Made by a program: the position numbers and the translations under genes. Below the pieces are notes generated by a model, which saw only the letters and a program-made list of their open reading frames with translations, did no database searches and was not told where the DNA came from. From Kordiimonadales bacterium (GTDB lineage Bacteria > Pseudomonadota > Alphaproteobacteria > Sphingomonadales > Kordiimonadaceae): 50,519 nt of DNA. Location of the stretch: the NCBI GenBank assembly GCA_002401685.1, contig NVTU01000010.1:26241-76759 (forward strand), read 5' to 3'. Shown here piece by piece: positions 21,232-29,323 of this stretch. Position 1 is the first letter of the stretch. Every line of letters begins with the position of its first letter.

Positions 21232-21972
21232 ATGAAAGTTAGCAACACACCTGGAATTGTCAGGACCGCACCCACTGGCCGCGTGAAACGCACGGAAAAA
21301 GCTGATAGCGCCACAGGCACATCTGCCGCCCGCACTATTCAGGATACCGTTCAGGTAATGGGCATCCCGCCTGAAGAAATGACCGCGCGGGTACAGCAGG
21401 CTATACTTGGCCTGATGGAAGAGGTCGACAGCCTGAGGCGCGAACTTGACCATACTCAGCGCCGCCTACGCGAAAGCGAAGATGTGGCTGATACCGATGC
21501 TTTGCTTCCGATCCCCAACAGACGCGCTTTTGTACGCGAACTGAACCGCATGATATCTTTTGCGGAACGGTACGGCACACCGTCTACGCTGGTGTTCATT
21601 GATTTGAATGATATGAAAAAAATTAATGACACCTACGGGCATGAAGCTGGGGACCAAGCCCTGTTTCATGTTGCGAAAACCCTTGTGGAGCATGTGCGTG
21701 GCACTGACGTAGTTGGCAGGTTGGGCGGTGACGAGTTTGGCATTATCTTGGCGCAAGCAGACGAGACTGTCGGCATGCAGAAAGCTGCGGAGCTGGCTGA
21801 AGTAATCACGAAAAACCCGGTCACTCTCGGCGGTGTAAGCCAAAAAATGTCGTTAGCTTTCGGAACCTATACATTCCGCTCGGGCGACAAACCCGATGAT
21901 GCACTCGATAAGGCAGATAAAGCCATGTACGAGAATAAAAAAGAGATTAAAGGCGAAGAGAATATTCGCTAG
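21232..21972 (+). CDS. Diguanylate cyclase (GGDEF domain)
   Basis: Cytosolic enzyme predicted to make cyclic di-GMP from GTP, controlling motility or adhesion. Residues 1-50 are disordered, 50-85 form a coiled coil likely used for dimerisation, and about 86-242 are the GGDEF domain. The active site GGDEF is intact (165-169), and the inhibitory RxxD site is present as RGTD (156-159), five residues ahead. DLNDMKKINDTYGHEAGDQAL is the conserved first half. No sensor or receiver domain is fused. It has an ATG start; upstream lies a near-consensus CtrA-type site. Confidence 0.93.
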   Translation: MKVSNTPGIVRTAPTGRVKRTEKADSATGTSAARTIQDTVQVMGIPPEEMTARVQQAILGLMEEVDSLRRELDHTQRRLRESEDVADTDALLPIPNRRAFVRELNRMISFAERYGTPSTLVFIDLNDMKKINDTYGHEAGDQALFHVAKTLVEHVRGTDVVGRLGGDEFGIILAQADETVGMQKAAELAEVITKNPVTLGGVSQKMSLAFGTYTFRSGDKPDDALDKADKAMYENKKEIKGEENIR

Positions 21973-22012
21973 CGCACCGTGGGCAGCTCAGGCACCAATC
22001 GGCTTGTGCCAA

Positions 22013-22216
22013 TCAGGCAATAATATCAGGAAGCAACAAGCTTTGAAGGCGCCCGATTTCGTCTTTGAGGCTCAGCTTGCGCTTTTTCATGCGCTGTACC
22101 TGCAACAGGTTAAAAGTCCCAGCCTTTAGAACCGCCTCGATGGCACCGTCCAAATCCCGGTGTTCTTCCATCACCCCAGCCAGATGCTCTCGAACCCTGT
22201 CTTCGTCCAAATCCAT
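22013..22216 (-). CDS. DUF465 (YdcH-type) small protein, copy A
   Basis: A 67-residue helical-hairpin protein with the DUF465 signature: EHRDLDGAIEA, then LLQVQRMKKRKLSLKDEIGRL. Its function is unknown. It is convergent with the GGDEF gene and close to ubiX; a second DUF465 gene lies on the other side of ubiX. It is too short for firm start choice, but the ATG fits the family N-terminus. Confidence 0.8.
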   Translation of the reverse strand: MDLDEDRVREHLAGVMEEHRDLDGAIEAVLKAGTFNLLQVQRMKKRKLSLKDEIGRLQSLLLPDIIA

Positions 22217-22308
22217 AGAGATGTCCCAATTGATCGCTTGTGAAAACTTATACCACGGCCATAGGCACTATTGAAGCGGGTTCGCCATAATTGATTGAAA
22301 GAAAAGCG

Positions 22309-22881
22309 TCATTTCCCCCAGCGCGGCAGATTAGCCACGTGGATATCAAACAAATCAAGCACACGGCCAACCGTGAATGTAACCATATCGTCAAGAGACT
22401 GTGGCTTGGCATAAAAAGCTGGTACTGGAGGAGCAATGATTGCCCCCATTTCCGATAATTTAGTCATTGTACGAAGGTGCCCCGTATGAAACGGCGTTTC
22501 CCGCACCATCAGCACGAGCCGCCGGCGCTCCTTAAGGACCACGTCTGCTGCTCGGCTCACCAGTGAACCCGTAATGCCTGTAGCGATCTCACCCATAGTT
22601 TTTACGGTGCAAGGCGCCACAATCATGCCTTCAGTTAGAAAAGAACCGCTGGCAATGGCAGCCCCAATATCCTGAACCGGATAAACATGGTCAGCCAACT
22701 CTTTTACCGCTTTGACCGTCATGTCCAATTCTTCAAAAACGGTACGCTCTGCGGCCTTCGACATCACCAAATGTGTTTCAACACCTGCAGCTCGTAAAAG
22801 TTCCAACGTCCTGACGCCATAACACGCGCCGCTGGCACCAGTGAGGGCAACTATGATCTTTCGCTTACGAGTCTCTGACAT
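22309..22881 (-). CDS. ubiX: Flavin prenyltransferase UbiX
   Basis: Makes prenylated FMN, the cofactor of the decarboxylase UbiD, in ubiquinone synthesis. The sequence has KIIVALTGASGACYGVRTLE (flavin phosphate loop), APCTVKTMGEIATGI, LMVRETPFHTGHLRTM and a late PVPAFYAKPQS. The 190-residue length matches UbiX/Pad1. No ubiD is in the window. It lies between two DUF465 genes. Confidence 0.95.
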   Translation of the reverse strand: MSETRKRKIIVALTGASGACYGVRTLELLRAAGVETHLVMSKAAERTVFEELDMTVKAVKELADHVYPVQDIGAAIASGSFLTEGMIVAPCTVKTMGEIATGITGSLVSRAADVVLKERRRLVLMVRETPFHTGHLRTMTKLSEMGAIIAPPVPAFYAKPQSLDDMVTFTVGRVLDLFDIHVANLPRWGK

Positions 22882-23039
22882 TTCGATTATTGTTCCGCCG
22901 TATACGCTAAAAAATTACGCCCGCTAAGTGCCAGAAGATACAGGCTTACTGCCAGTAGGCCAATCTTTTCCGTGACAAGAGGCTTATCTAGTGCTGCAAT
23001 ACCCTCGTAACTTCACATCAATTGACAGGAGTACACCAT

Positions 23040-23210
23040 ATGAGCCTAGAAACGCATGTTGAAGCGCTTAACCTAAAGCACGCCCATGTAGATCAAAATA
23101 TCATTGCCGAAGAGACCAGGCCCTTTCCTGACGCCATGCGTCTGATGCAGCTGAAAAGAAAGAAGCTGCGGCTTAAAGAAGAACTCGGAAAAATCGACTG
23201 CCAACATTAG
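23040..23210 (+). CDS. DUF465 (YdcH-type) small protein, copy B
   Basis: A 56-residue protein starting at the ATG at 23,040, which has AGGAG nine bases ahead; an earlier TTG at 23,022 is less likely. The DUF465 pattern is seen in LNLKHAHVDQNI and LMQLKRKKLRLKEELGKI. It is predicted to be a short helical hairpin of unknown function. It shares the family with copy A but little sequence beyond the motif, so this is an old duplication. A strong terminator follows. Confidence 0.82.
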   Translation: MSLETHVEALNLKHAHVDQNIIAEETRPFPDAMRLMQLKRKKLRLKEELGKIDCQH

Positions 23211-23232
23211 CTACACACCTATAGCTATGATT

Positions 23233-23271
23233 AAAAAAAGAGCGTGAGGTTAACCCCCACGCTCTTTTTTT
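23233..23271. terminator. Bidirectional terminator between DUF465 copy B and the TrcR-like gene
   Basis: GAGCGTG and CACGCTC pair, flanked by seven A on one side and seven T on the other, so it can end transcripts from both sides. Confidence 0.88.
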
Positions 23272-23307
23272 GTTTAGAATTACTACTGCTATATAGCAGC
23301 AATCAGC

Positions 23308-23988
23308 TTATTCACTTGTCTCATCAACAGCTGCTGCAGCTTCAGCCTCCACAACCTTGTCTTTCGCAGGTGCTTTCGCCGCCTTCTTTAAAATGCTAGG
23401 CATTTTTTTAGTGGCTTTTTTCTTGGCTCCTTTAATAGCTGCAGCTTCTTTCGCAGCTTCCGCCTTTTCCTTACGGGTCGCGGCCAACTGAACCGCTTCA
23501 TCAAGCTCAAGCTGCTTACACAGACCGAGGCCAACCGGATCATTTGGATGAATATTTTTAATATTCCAGTGGGTGCGGTCCCTGATAGCGCTGATAGTTG
23601 GCTTGGTTGTGCCAACAAGCCTAGAAACCTGCAGATCACTGAGTTCTGGATGGTGACGCACTAGCCACGCAATTGCATCTGGCTTATCCTGACGCTTAGA
23701 AAGCGGCGTGTACCGAGGGCCCTTTGTGCGGGTCATGGCTTTAACGTCGTCTTCAACGATTGTCAGCGACGCGCTCGGGTCAGCTTCACAGCGGGCAATT
23801 TCTTCCTTTGTCAGCTGGCCACTTGAATTGGGATCAAACCCAACAATATTGATTCCAACGGTACCATCAGCAACGCCCTGGATTTCCAGCTCGTGCAAAT
23901 TGCAGAGTTCGCCAATCTGCTTAAAAGTAAGGGCCGTATTGTCCACAAGCCATACAGCAGTTGCCATCGGCATTAAAGGTTGTGTCAT
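23308..23988 (-). CDS. trcR: DUF1013 cell-cycle transcriptional regulator (TrcR-like)
   Basis: An alphaproteobacterial DUF1013 protein of 226 residues. Members are described as RNA-polymerase-associated regulators of cell-cycle genes (TrcR); I rely on memory for this. It opens with PLMPMATAVWLVDNTALTF and has a winged-helix-like middle, DKPDAIAWLVRHHPELSD and TTKPTISAIRDRTHWN. The last 70 residues are a Lys/Ala/Glu-rich tail, possibly binding nucleic acid. Together with a perfect CtrA-type box elsewhere in the window it fits an alphaproteobacterial cell-cycle circuit. Confidence 0.85.
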   Translation of the reverse strand: MTQPLMPMATAVWLVDNTALTFKQIGELCNLHELEIQGVADGTVGINIVGFDPNSSGQLTKEEIARCEADPSASLTIVEDDVKAMTRTKGPRYTPLSKRQDKPDAIAWLVRHHPELSDLQVSRLVGTTKPTISAIRDRTHWNIKNIHPNDPVGLGLCKQLELDEAVQLAATRKEKAEAAKEAAAIKGAKKKATKKMPSILKKAAKAPAKDKVVEAEAAAAVDETSE

Positions 23989-24083
23989 TTTGCTATCCTA
24001 ACTCTAAATAAATCTTCCCCATACGCAGAAAGGCATTTTCTTGCCAATCTGACCCCAAATTGGCCTTAAGCACTTTAAAATGG

Positions 24084-24111
24084 GGGTGGGAGAAATTTCT
24101 CTTATCCCACC
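24084..24111 (-). terminator. Probable terminator after the quinone oxidoreductase
   Basis: GGGTGGGA and TCCCACCC form an 8-bp stem with a 12-base loop. On the - strand it is followed by CCCCATTTTAAAG, a weak U-tract. It lies 71 bases after the oxidoreductase stop. Confidence 0.5.
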
Positions 24112-24181
24112 CTTAGCAGGTCAATCCGCTGCTGTCACCTGCACAAACGGCCAAAAGTAGCTTTTGTGGGTGCCACTAGCT

Positions 24182-25165
24182 CTATTTCTCGAAGCTAAGA
24201 ATAATTTTGCCTTTATGCGTACTTGCTTGCATCAAAGTATGAGCTTTAGCAGCATCCCGACAGTCAAAGACCGAATCGATCACTGGCCGGACCTTTCCCG
24301 CCTCAATCAGCGGCCATACCTTTTCCTTAAGAGCCGACGCGACATCGCCTTTAAAAGCATTGCTTCGTGCCCGCAGAGTACTGCCTGTCATCACCAGTCG
24401 CTTGAGCATCACCGGCATCATATTCACATCAACCTGCGGCCCAGTAAGGAAAGCAATGGAAACATGGCGCCCTTCAAGAGCAAGACACTCAATGTTCTTT
24501 GCGATATATGTCCCACCCACCATATCCAGAACAACGTTCACGCCCTTGCCATCCGTTTCGCCCTTAATGCGCTCAACGAAGTCCTCGTCTCTATAGTTGA
24601 TAGCAAAGTCGGCACCCAGTTCGCGGCAAAAAGCTGTTTTTGCATCACTGCCTGCTGTTGTAAAAACCGTCGCACCAAAGGCTTTTGCCAGCTGAATTGC
24701 GGTTGATCCAATGCCCGATGATCCCCCGTGCACCAAGAACGCCTCGCCCTCTTGAAGCCCTGCCCGGTCAAATACGTTCGACCAAACAGTAAAAAAAGTT
24801 TCAGGGATCGCTGCAGCTTCTGCGAACGATAACCCTTCCGGTATCGGCAGCAATGTTTCTATGGGCGCCGTGCAGAATTCCGCATAGCCGCCACCGGCGA
24901 CCAGCGCACAGACTTTCTCACCGATGCGGTCAGCCGTCACACCCTCTCCCACTGCGACGATAACGCCGGCAATCTCAAGTCCTGGAATATCAGACGCACC
25001 TGGAGGCGCGGGATAAAGTCCCAAACGCTGAATAACATCAGGCCGGTTCACGCCTGCCGCTTTTACTTCAGCCAACACTTCGCCTGCCGCCGGCGTGGGT
25101 TTCTCTCGCTCGCACGGCTGTAAAACTTCAGGGCCGCCCGGTTCACGAATTTCAATGGCCAACAT
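24182..25165 (-). CDS. NAD(P)H-quinone oxidoreductase, zinc-free MDR family
   Basis: A 327-residue member of the medium-chain dehydrogenase/reductase family, like PIG3 or zeta-crystallin quinone reductases. It reduces quinones or other enones with NAD(P)H. The ATG at 25,165 has GGGAGA ahead of it. The frame stays open further upstream, but there it is only antisense to the DUF1192 gene. Markers are AGVNRPDVIQRLGLYP and the dinucleotide loop VHGGSSGIGSTAIQLAKA. The Cys ligands of a structural zinc are absent. It is divergent from DUF1192. Confidence 0.9.
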   Translation of the reverse strand: MLAIEIREPGGPEVLQPCEREKPTPAAGEVLAEVKAAGVNRPDVIQRLGLYPAPPGASDIPGLEIAGVIVAVGEGVTADRIGEKVCALVAGGGYAEFCTAPIETLLPIPEGLSFAEAAAIPETFFTVWSNVFDRAGLQEGEAFLVHGGSSGIGSTAIQLAKAFGATVFTTAGSDAKTAFCRELGADFAINYRDEDFVERIKGETDGKGVNVVLDMVGGTYIAKNIECLALEGRHVSIAFLTGPQVDVNMMPVMLKRLVMTGSTLRARSNAFKGDVASALKEKVWPLIEAGKVRPVIDSVFDCRDAAKAHTLMQASTHKGKIILSFEK

Positions 25166-25262
25166 TTTTAGTATCTCCCAAATCGTTGAGCTGAGATGCC
25201 GCCTATAGAGGTGACAACACCGTATCTGCATGCCATCATGCACAGAACTCAGGAGGGGTAAA

Positions 25263-25457
25263 ATGGATTTTGACGATCTACCACGTAAATTAACTGGCCC
25301 AATAGTAGACGTGGAAAAAGAAGACCTTTCCCCGATCAGCATGGAGCATCTGGTAGAACGTGTAGCCCGTTTGCAGGCTGAGATAACCCGCACCCAATCA
25401 GAAATGAAAGCAAAAGAAGCCAGCAAAAATGCGGCAGAGGCCTTTTTCAAATCCTGA
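25263..25457 (+). CDS. DUF1192 small protein
   Basis: A 64-residue acidic protein found across alphaproteobacteria. It opens MDFDDLPRK and has the family core DLSPISMEHLVERVARLQAEI followed by a short coiled coil. The ATG at 25,263 follows AGGAGGGG, a strong ribosome site, and an earlier in-frame start is not needed. The function is unknown. It is divergent from the quinone oxidoreductase. Confidence 0.88.
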   Translation: MDFDDLPRKLTGPIVDVEKEDLSPISMEHLVERVARLQAEITRTQSEMKAKEASKNAAEAFFKS

Positions 25458-25473
25458 TAGTTTTAATTGAGAC

Positions 25474-25514
25474 AAAAAAACAGGAATAGAGAGGGGAGGC
25501 CTTTTCTATTCCTG
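25474..25514 (-). terminator. Hairpin with U-tract on the - strand, probably ending the hsp20 transcript
   Basis: CAGGAATAG and CTATTCCTG are a perfect 9-bp inverted repeat. On the - strand the stem is followed by seven T. It lies about 170 bases after the hsp20 stop; I see no gene in between, so the message would carry a long 3' region. Confidence 0.7.
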
Positions 25515-25684
25515 CGTAGTTTACGACAGCGAGGTTCGTCGTTCTTCAAATTCAGATTTGGTCATGCGGGCTAGGCATATACATGTGGCCGAGTGTCACA
25601 GCCGGCCACAAAGCAGCAAGCCGCATAAAGTCAGGCGCAAGGGATGGATGGGGAGAAAACACCCACCCCGGAAGCGCCTAACAG

Positions 25685-26143
25685 TTAGGCAGCGTCTGCT
25701 TCAAGTTTCCGTACAGTGGGTTTAGAGGAGCGAATTTCGATATTCCGGGGCTTTTTATGCTCAGGGATCACGCGCTTCAAGCTCACCTGCAATAGGCCAT
25801 TTTCGTATTTAGCAGCACCAATTTTTATGGTTTCAGCAAGCTCAAATCGGCGTTCAAACGCACGCTTGGCAATGCCGCGGTGTAGAAACCTGCGGTCGGC
25901 ATCTTCCGGCGCGCCGCGCCCAGCGATCAACAGGGTGCCTTCCTGGATCGTAATGGTTAGTTCGTCTTGCGAGAAACCAGCAATAGCCATGGTGATCTGG
26001 TAATCATCCTCACCAAGCTTTTCAATATTGTAAGGTGGATAAGCAGACGCGCTGTCATTATTTAGCGCTGATTCGACTAACCGGCTTAGATGATCAAAGC
26101 CAACAGTACTGCTCATTAGGGGTGAAAGGTCAAAATTAGGCAT
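25685..26143 (-). CDS. Small heat-shock protein (Hsp20/IbpA family)
   Basis: An ATP-independent holdase of 152 residues. The ATG at 26,143 follows AGGAGGA; the longer open frame upstream is leader sequence. The alpha-crystallin domain covers about residues 35-130, with YNIEKLGEDDYQITMAIAGF, GTLLIAGRG and the conserved ENGLLQVSLKR. It is of the alphaproteobacterial IbpA class. The leader may carry a ROSE-type RNA thermometer. It forms its own unit, ended by a hairpin near 25,480-25,514. Confidence 0.92.
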   Translation of the reverse strand: MPNFDLSPLMSSTVGFDHLSRLVESALNNDSASAYPPYNIEKLGEDDYQITMAIAGFSQDELTITIQEGTLLIAGRGAPEDADRRFLHRGIAKRAFERRFELAETIKIGAAKYENGLLQVSLKRVIPEHKKPRNIEIRSSKPTVRKLEADAA

Positions 26144-26240
26144 AGCTAGTCCTCCTTCAGAAGCGACAAGTTTCCTTCGGCCCACCACAATGGTCAGGCC
26201 TGAGTAGCGTGCCGGTCCCACATTAGCAGCAACCGACAAA
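26144..26240 (-). promoter_or_regulatory. Candidate ROSE-type RNA thermometer in the hsp20 leader
   Basis: The leader reads UCGCU, then UCUGA, then AGGAGGA. ROSE elements, which control alphaproteobacterial hsp20 genes, pair a U-Y-G-C-U motif with the AGGA of the ribosome site. The motif at 26,162-26,166 and the ribosome site at 26,150-26,156 fit this arrangement. Only the last hairpin was judged, by eye. Confidence 0.4.
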
Positions 26241-26282
26241 ACTTATGTGGGGAGGGATATTCTTACCTACAAGGGGCAAACA

Positions 26283-26307
26283 GAAAAAGGCGCCCAAAAA
26301 GGCGCCT
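26283..26307 (-). terminator. Terminator after rpmE
   Basis: AGGCGCC and GGCGCCT form a 7-bp stem. Read on the - strand it is followed by five T. It lies 29 bases after the rpmE stop. Confidence 0.85.
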
Positions 26308-26336
26308 GATCCAAAATATTAAAGTGTCGTAAAGGC

Positions 26337-26564
26337 TTACTTCTTGAGAGTAAGACCGCCACCGAATTTCTTCTTGAAACGAGATACCCGGCCACCTTCA
26401 AGAAGGTTACGAGTACCGCCAGTCCAAGCTGGATGCGATTTAGGGTCAACCTCAAGGGTCATTGTATCGCCTTCTGAACCCCATGTTGAACGGGTCTCAA
26501 AAGTTGTCCCGTCAGTCATAACCACGTTAATTGTGTGGTATGCAGGATGAATTTCTTGTTTCAT
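26337..26564 (-). CDS. rpmE: Ribosomal protein bL31
   Basis: Large-subunit protein of 75 residues, starting [10 protein letters not shown] at the ATG at 26,564 with GGAGA nearby; the frame open upstream is not part of it. [12 protein letters not shown] and SHPAWTGG are family blocks. It contains no cysteine, so it is the zinc-independent form. It has its own terminator. Confidence 0.95.
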   Translation of the reverse strand: MKQEIHPAYHTINVVMTDGTTFETRSTWGSEGDTMTLEVDPKSHPAWTGGTRNLLEGGRVSRFKKKFGGGLTLKK

Positions 26565-27490
26565 TGCTCTAATCTCCAAAGCGAGGCGTCCGTATAGGCC
26601 AATCAAGAAACCTTGGCAACCCTGAATCTGACTCTCATTGGATGATTGGTTTAAATAAATCAAAAGCACAGCGAATATAAGGCACCTTCCGGCAAAAAGA
26701 CTGGGGCCTGCATCACCTAAATCTATTTCCCAACAAGTAACTTCAACCCCTGAACATCGGTGAAATTTCCCACTTTTCTGAGTGCCAATGACACCGATAT
26801 CTTCTCTTAAGTGCCCCGAATATAGCATCGGCTGTACTTTGAATTTTACTTTTCATGAGGAAATCTTCTAATTCCTTGCGTTCGCATAAATTCATCATTT
26901 CCTTGGCAACTTCTGGCATGAATTGCAAAGGTATCGCCAAGGCACGCGGCCTAAAAAGGGGCAATTATAGGCAATCGAATTATCTGCCCGACAGCACTTG
27001 CTTTCCAAGCCCATCAAATGATTTGAAATTTCCGGCACATGGCGACTGCGGCGATAAGACGGGTCAATTAGCTGACTAAGCTGCAAGCACTCTTGGCCAA
27101 TCCAGTCAAAATACTGTGCCAAATCCGTTTTACAACAATCTCTCATAATCACTTATTCTTCTGTGAGTATCTTAAGCCGTTCTATAATGCTTGTGCCTGC
27201 GTAGGATTCCGCCATCTGAGGATCCGGCAAAGCCAGCACCTTTAATTTCATGCTGAATGACGGCTCGAACGCATGGAGTGTTTTTTTGTACGCTCGAAGT
27301 TTTTCCTTAGCCGAAATCTAGATCACCTTGGCAAACCGTTGAGTTTTCACCATGTTAGAGCCAACAAATTCAGTAAACGACCCCCTTAAAGCATAACTTT
27401 TTAGACATCCTTACACCGCGCGCAAATCTTCGATTGGATTCCGTGCAAAGCATGCTTATATCTGCACCTTAAGTTAGTAAGGAACTCTTT
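26565..27490. other. Long intergenic stretch, possibly holding a decayed small gene
   Basis: About 0.9 kb between rpmE and the ABC exporter. On the - strand three open pieces follow one another: 27,251-27,153 (MKLKVLALPDPQMAESYAG to a stop), 27,152-26,895 (DLAQYFDWIGQECLQLSQL) and, in another frame, about 26,964-26,743 (IPLQFMPEVAKEMMNL). They could be one broken gene, but I recognise no family in any of them. The promoter of the exporter should lie near 27,400-27,480. Confidence 0.3.
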
Positions 27491-29278
27491 ATGAGCGATA
27501 GCGGCATGCGGGAAGAACATCAGCCTCCAAAGGGGAAGCTGGTTAACCTAAGAACATTATGGACCTTTGTTGGCGTTTATAAGCTCCAACTTTTTTTAGC
27601 CACGGTCTTTTTGCTCATAGCCGCGACGACAGTTCTCATCTTGCCAACTGCCATCGGCAGGATAATTGACACCGCAAATAGCGGCGGCGGAGAAGATGGC
27701 GGACAAGGGATCGCGATATTTTTCACCACCATTATTCTTGTTATGGCTACCGCGACGGCGATGCGCTTCTATTTCGTTAGCTGGCTGGGAGAGCGGGTCG
27801 TGGCTGACATCCGTAAAGCAGTTTACGAGCGACTGATTACGCTATCCCCAGAATATTTTGAAGAAAATCGTCCCGGTGAAATTGTCTCCCGACTAACGGC
27901 AGACACCACCCTGGTGCAAACTATTGTTGGCTCCAGCTTCTCGGTTTGGGCGCGCAATATACTGATCGCGATTGGCGGCACCGGTTGGCTTCTCGTTACT
28001 GCGCCAGAGCAAATGCGCTACATGATCATCATTGTCCCGCCGATTTTGTTTTTCGTTGTATATATGGGCCGCCGGGTACGTAAATTATCTCGTTCCAGTC
28101 AGGATAAAGTTGCAGATGTAGGCGTAAGAGCCAACGAATCGCTTTCTGCTTTGAATATTGTGCAGGCATTCACGCAGGAAAAGTTCGAAAGCCGCCGTTT
28201 TGGTGTCCATGTTGACGATGCATTCGACGTTGCGAAACGCAGAATTAAAATTCGGGCAATTCTTACCTTTGTAATTATGTTCCTGGTATTTGCCGGCATC
28301 GCGGCCCTCATGTTTAACGGCCTACAAAGTGTGTCCACCGGCAAACTCAGCAGCGGCGAAATGACTACCTTCTTGATTCGGTCTATTTTCGTAGCCAGCT
28401 CGTTTGCGTCGCTCACAGAAGTCTATAGCGAGCTGCAGCGTGCAGCAGGTGCGGCTGGCCGTTTGGCCGAGCTGCTTACTGCAGAATCGACCATTAAGGC
28501 TCCTAAAAATCCTATCCCGTTGCCTAAAACTATGAAGGGCGACATTCACTTCGACCATGTTACGTTCCACTACCCGAGCAAAAAGAACATCGCCGCACTG
28601 ATAGATTTTGACCTGCATGTAAAACCCGGGGAAACTGTTGCTCTCGTCGGGCCGTCGGGCGCAGGTAAATCAACTGTGCTGCAACTGTTGCTGCGTTTTT
28701 ATGATCCGCAGAGCGGCTCGGTTACTATTGACGGCATTGATCTCTCCAAAACAGAGCCAACCGAATTCCGCAAACACATTGCGCTCGTGCCGCAGGACAC
28801 CATTATTTTTGCCGATTCTGTTGCAGAAAATATCCGCTATGGCCGGTTCGGTGCGTCAGATGAAGAAGTCCGCGCTGCAGCTGTCTCTGCAGAAGCGCTC
28901 GCTTTCATTGAAGATGCGCCGGAAGGATTTGATACTTTCCTCGGGGAACGCGGCACGCGCCTTTCTGGCGGCCAGCGCCAACGTATCGCAATCGCCCGCG
29001 GCATCCTGCGTGACGCGCCTATCTTGTTGCTCGACGAGGCTACAAGCGCCCTTGACGCCGAGAGCGAGCTTAGGGTGCAGGAAGCGCTCGAGCACCTGAT
29101 GGAAGGCCGTACAACGCTTGTAATCGCGCACCGACTGGCGACTGTTAAAAAAGTAGACCGCATTGTTGTGATGGATGGTGGCAGAATAGTTGCAGAGGGA
29201 ACGCACGATGAACTTGTCGCTCAAGGCGGGATATACAAAAGGCTGGCAGATTTGCAATTCGGCTCTAGCACGGCGTAG
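27491..29278 (+). CDS. ABCB-type ABC exporter, fused permease and ATPase
   Basis: A half-transporter of 595 residues that would act as a homodimer in the inner membrane. Residues about 30-320 form six helices, with the coupling-helix region GERVVADIRKAVYERL. The nucleotide-binding domain has Walker A GPSGAGKST, the signature LSGGQRQRIAIARG, Walker B ILLLDEAT and the H-loop IAHRLAT. This MsbA-like family near rpmE is common in alphaproteobacteria. The substrate is unknown; lipid or peptide export is possible. A sulfotransferase gene follows 45 bases later on the same strand. Confidence 0.95.
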   Translation: MSDSGMREEHQPPKGKLVNLRTLWTFVGVYKLQLFLATVFLLIAATTVLILPTAIGRIIDTANSGGGEDGGQGIAIFFTTIILVMATATAMRFYFVSWLGERVVADIRKAVYERLITLSPEYFEENRPGEIVSRLTADTTLVQTIVGSSFSVWARNILIAIGGTGWLLVTAPEQMRYMIIIVPPILFFVVYMGRRVRKLSRSSQDKVADVGVRANESLSALNIVQAFTQEKFESRRFGVHVDDAFDVAKRRIKIRAILTFVIMFLVFAGIAALMFNGLQSVSTGKLSSGEMTTFLIRSIFVASSFASLTEVYSELQRAAGAAGRLAELLTAESTIKAPKNPIPLPKTMKGDIHFDHVTFHYPSKKNIAALIDFDLHVKPGETVALVGPSGAGKSTVLQLLLRFYDPQSGSVTIDGIDLSKTEPTEFRKHIALVPQDTIIFADSVAENIRYGRFGASDEEVRAAAVSAEALAFIEDAPEGFDTFLGERGTRLSGGQRQRIAIARGILRDAPILLLDEATSALDAESELRVQEALEHLMEGRTTLVIAHRLATVKKVDRIVVMDGGRIVAEGTHDELVAQGGIYKRLADLQFGSSTA

Positions 29279-29323
29279 GGGCAACCAGTAAAGCTGATCA
29301 GCCGCCCTACCCTTAACGAACTT

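Noticed and set aside
25166-25450. N-terminal extension of the quinone oxidoreductase
   Set aside because: The extra 95 codons are antisense to DUF1192 and have no family match; a strong ribosome site stands before the ATG at 25,165.
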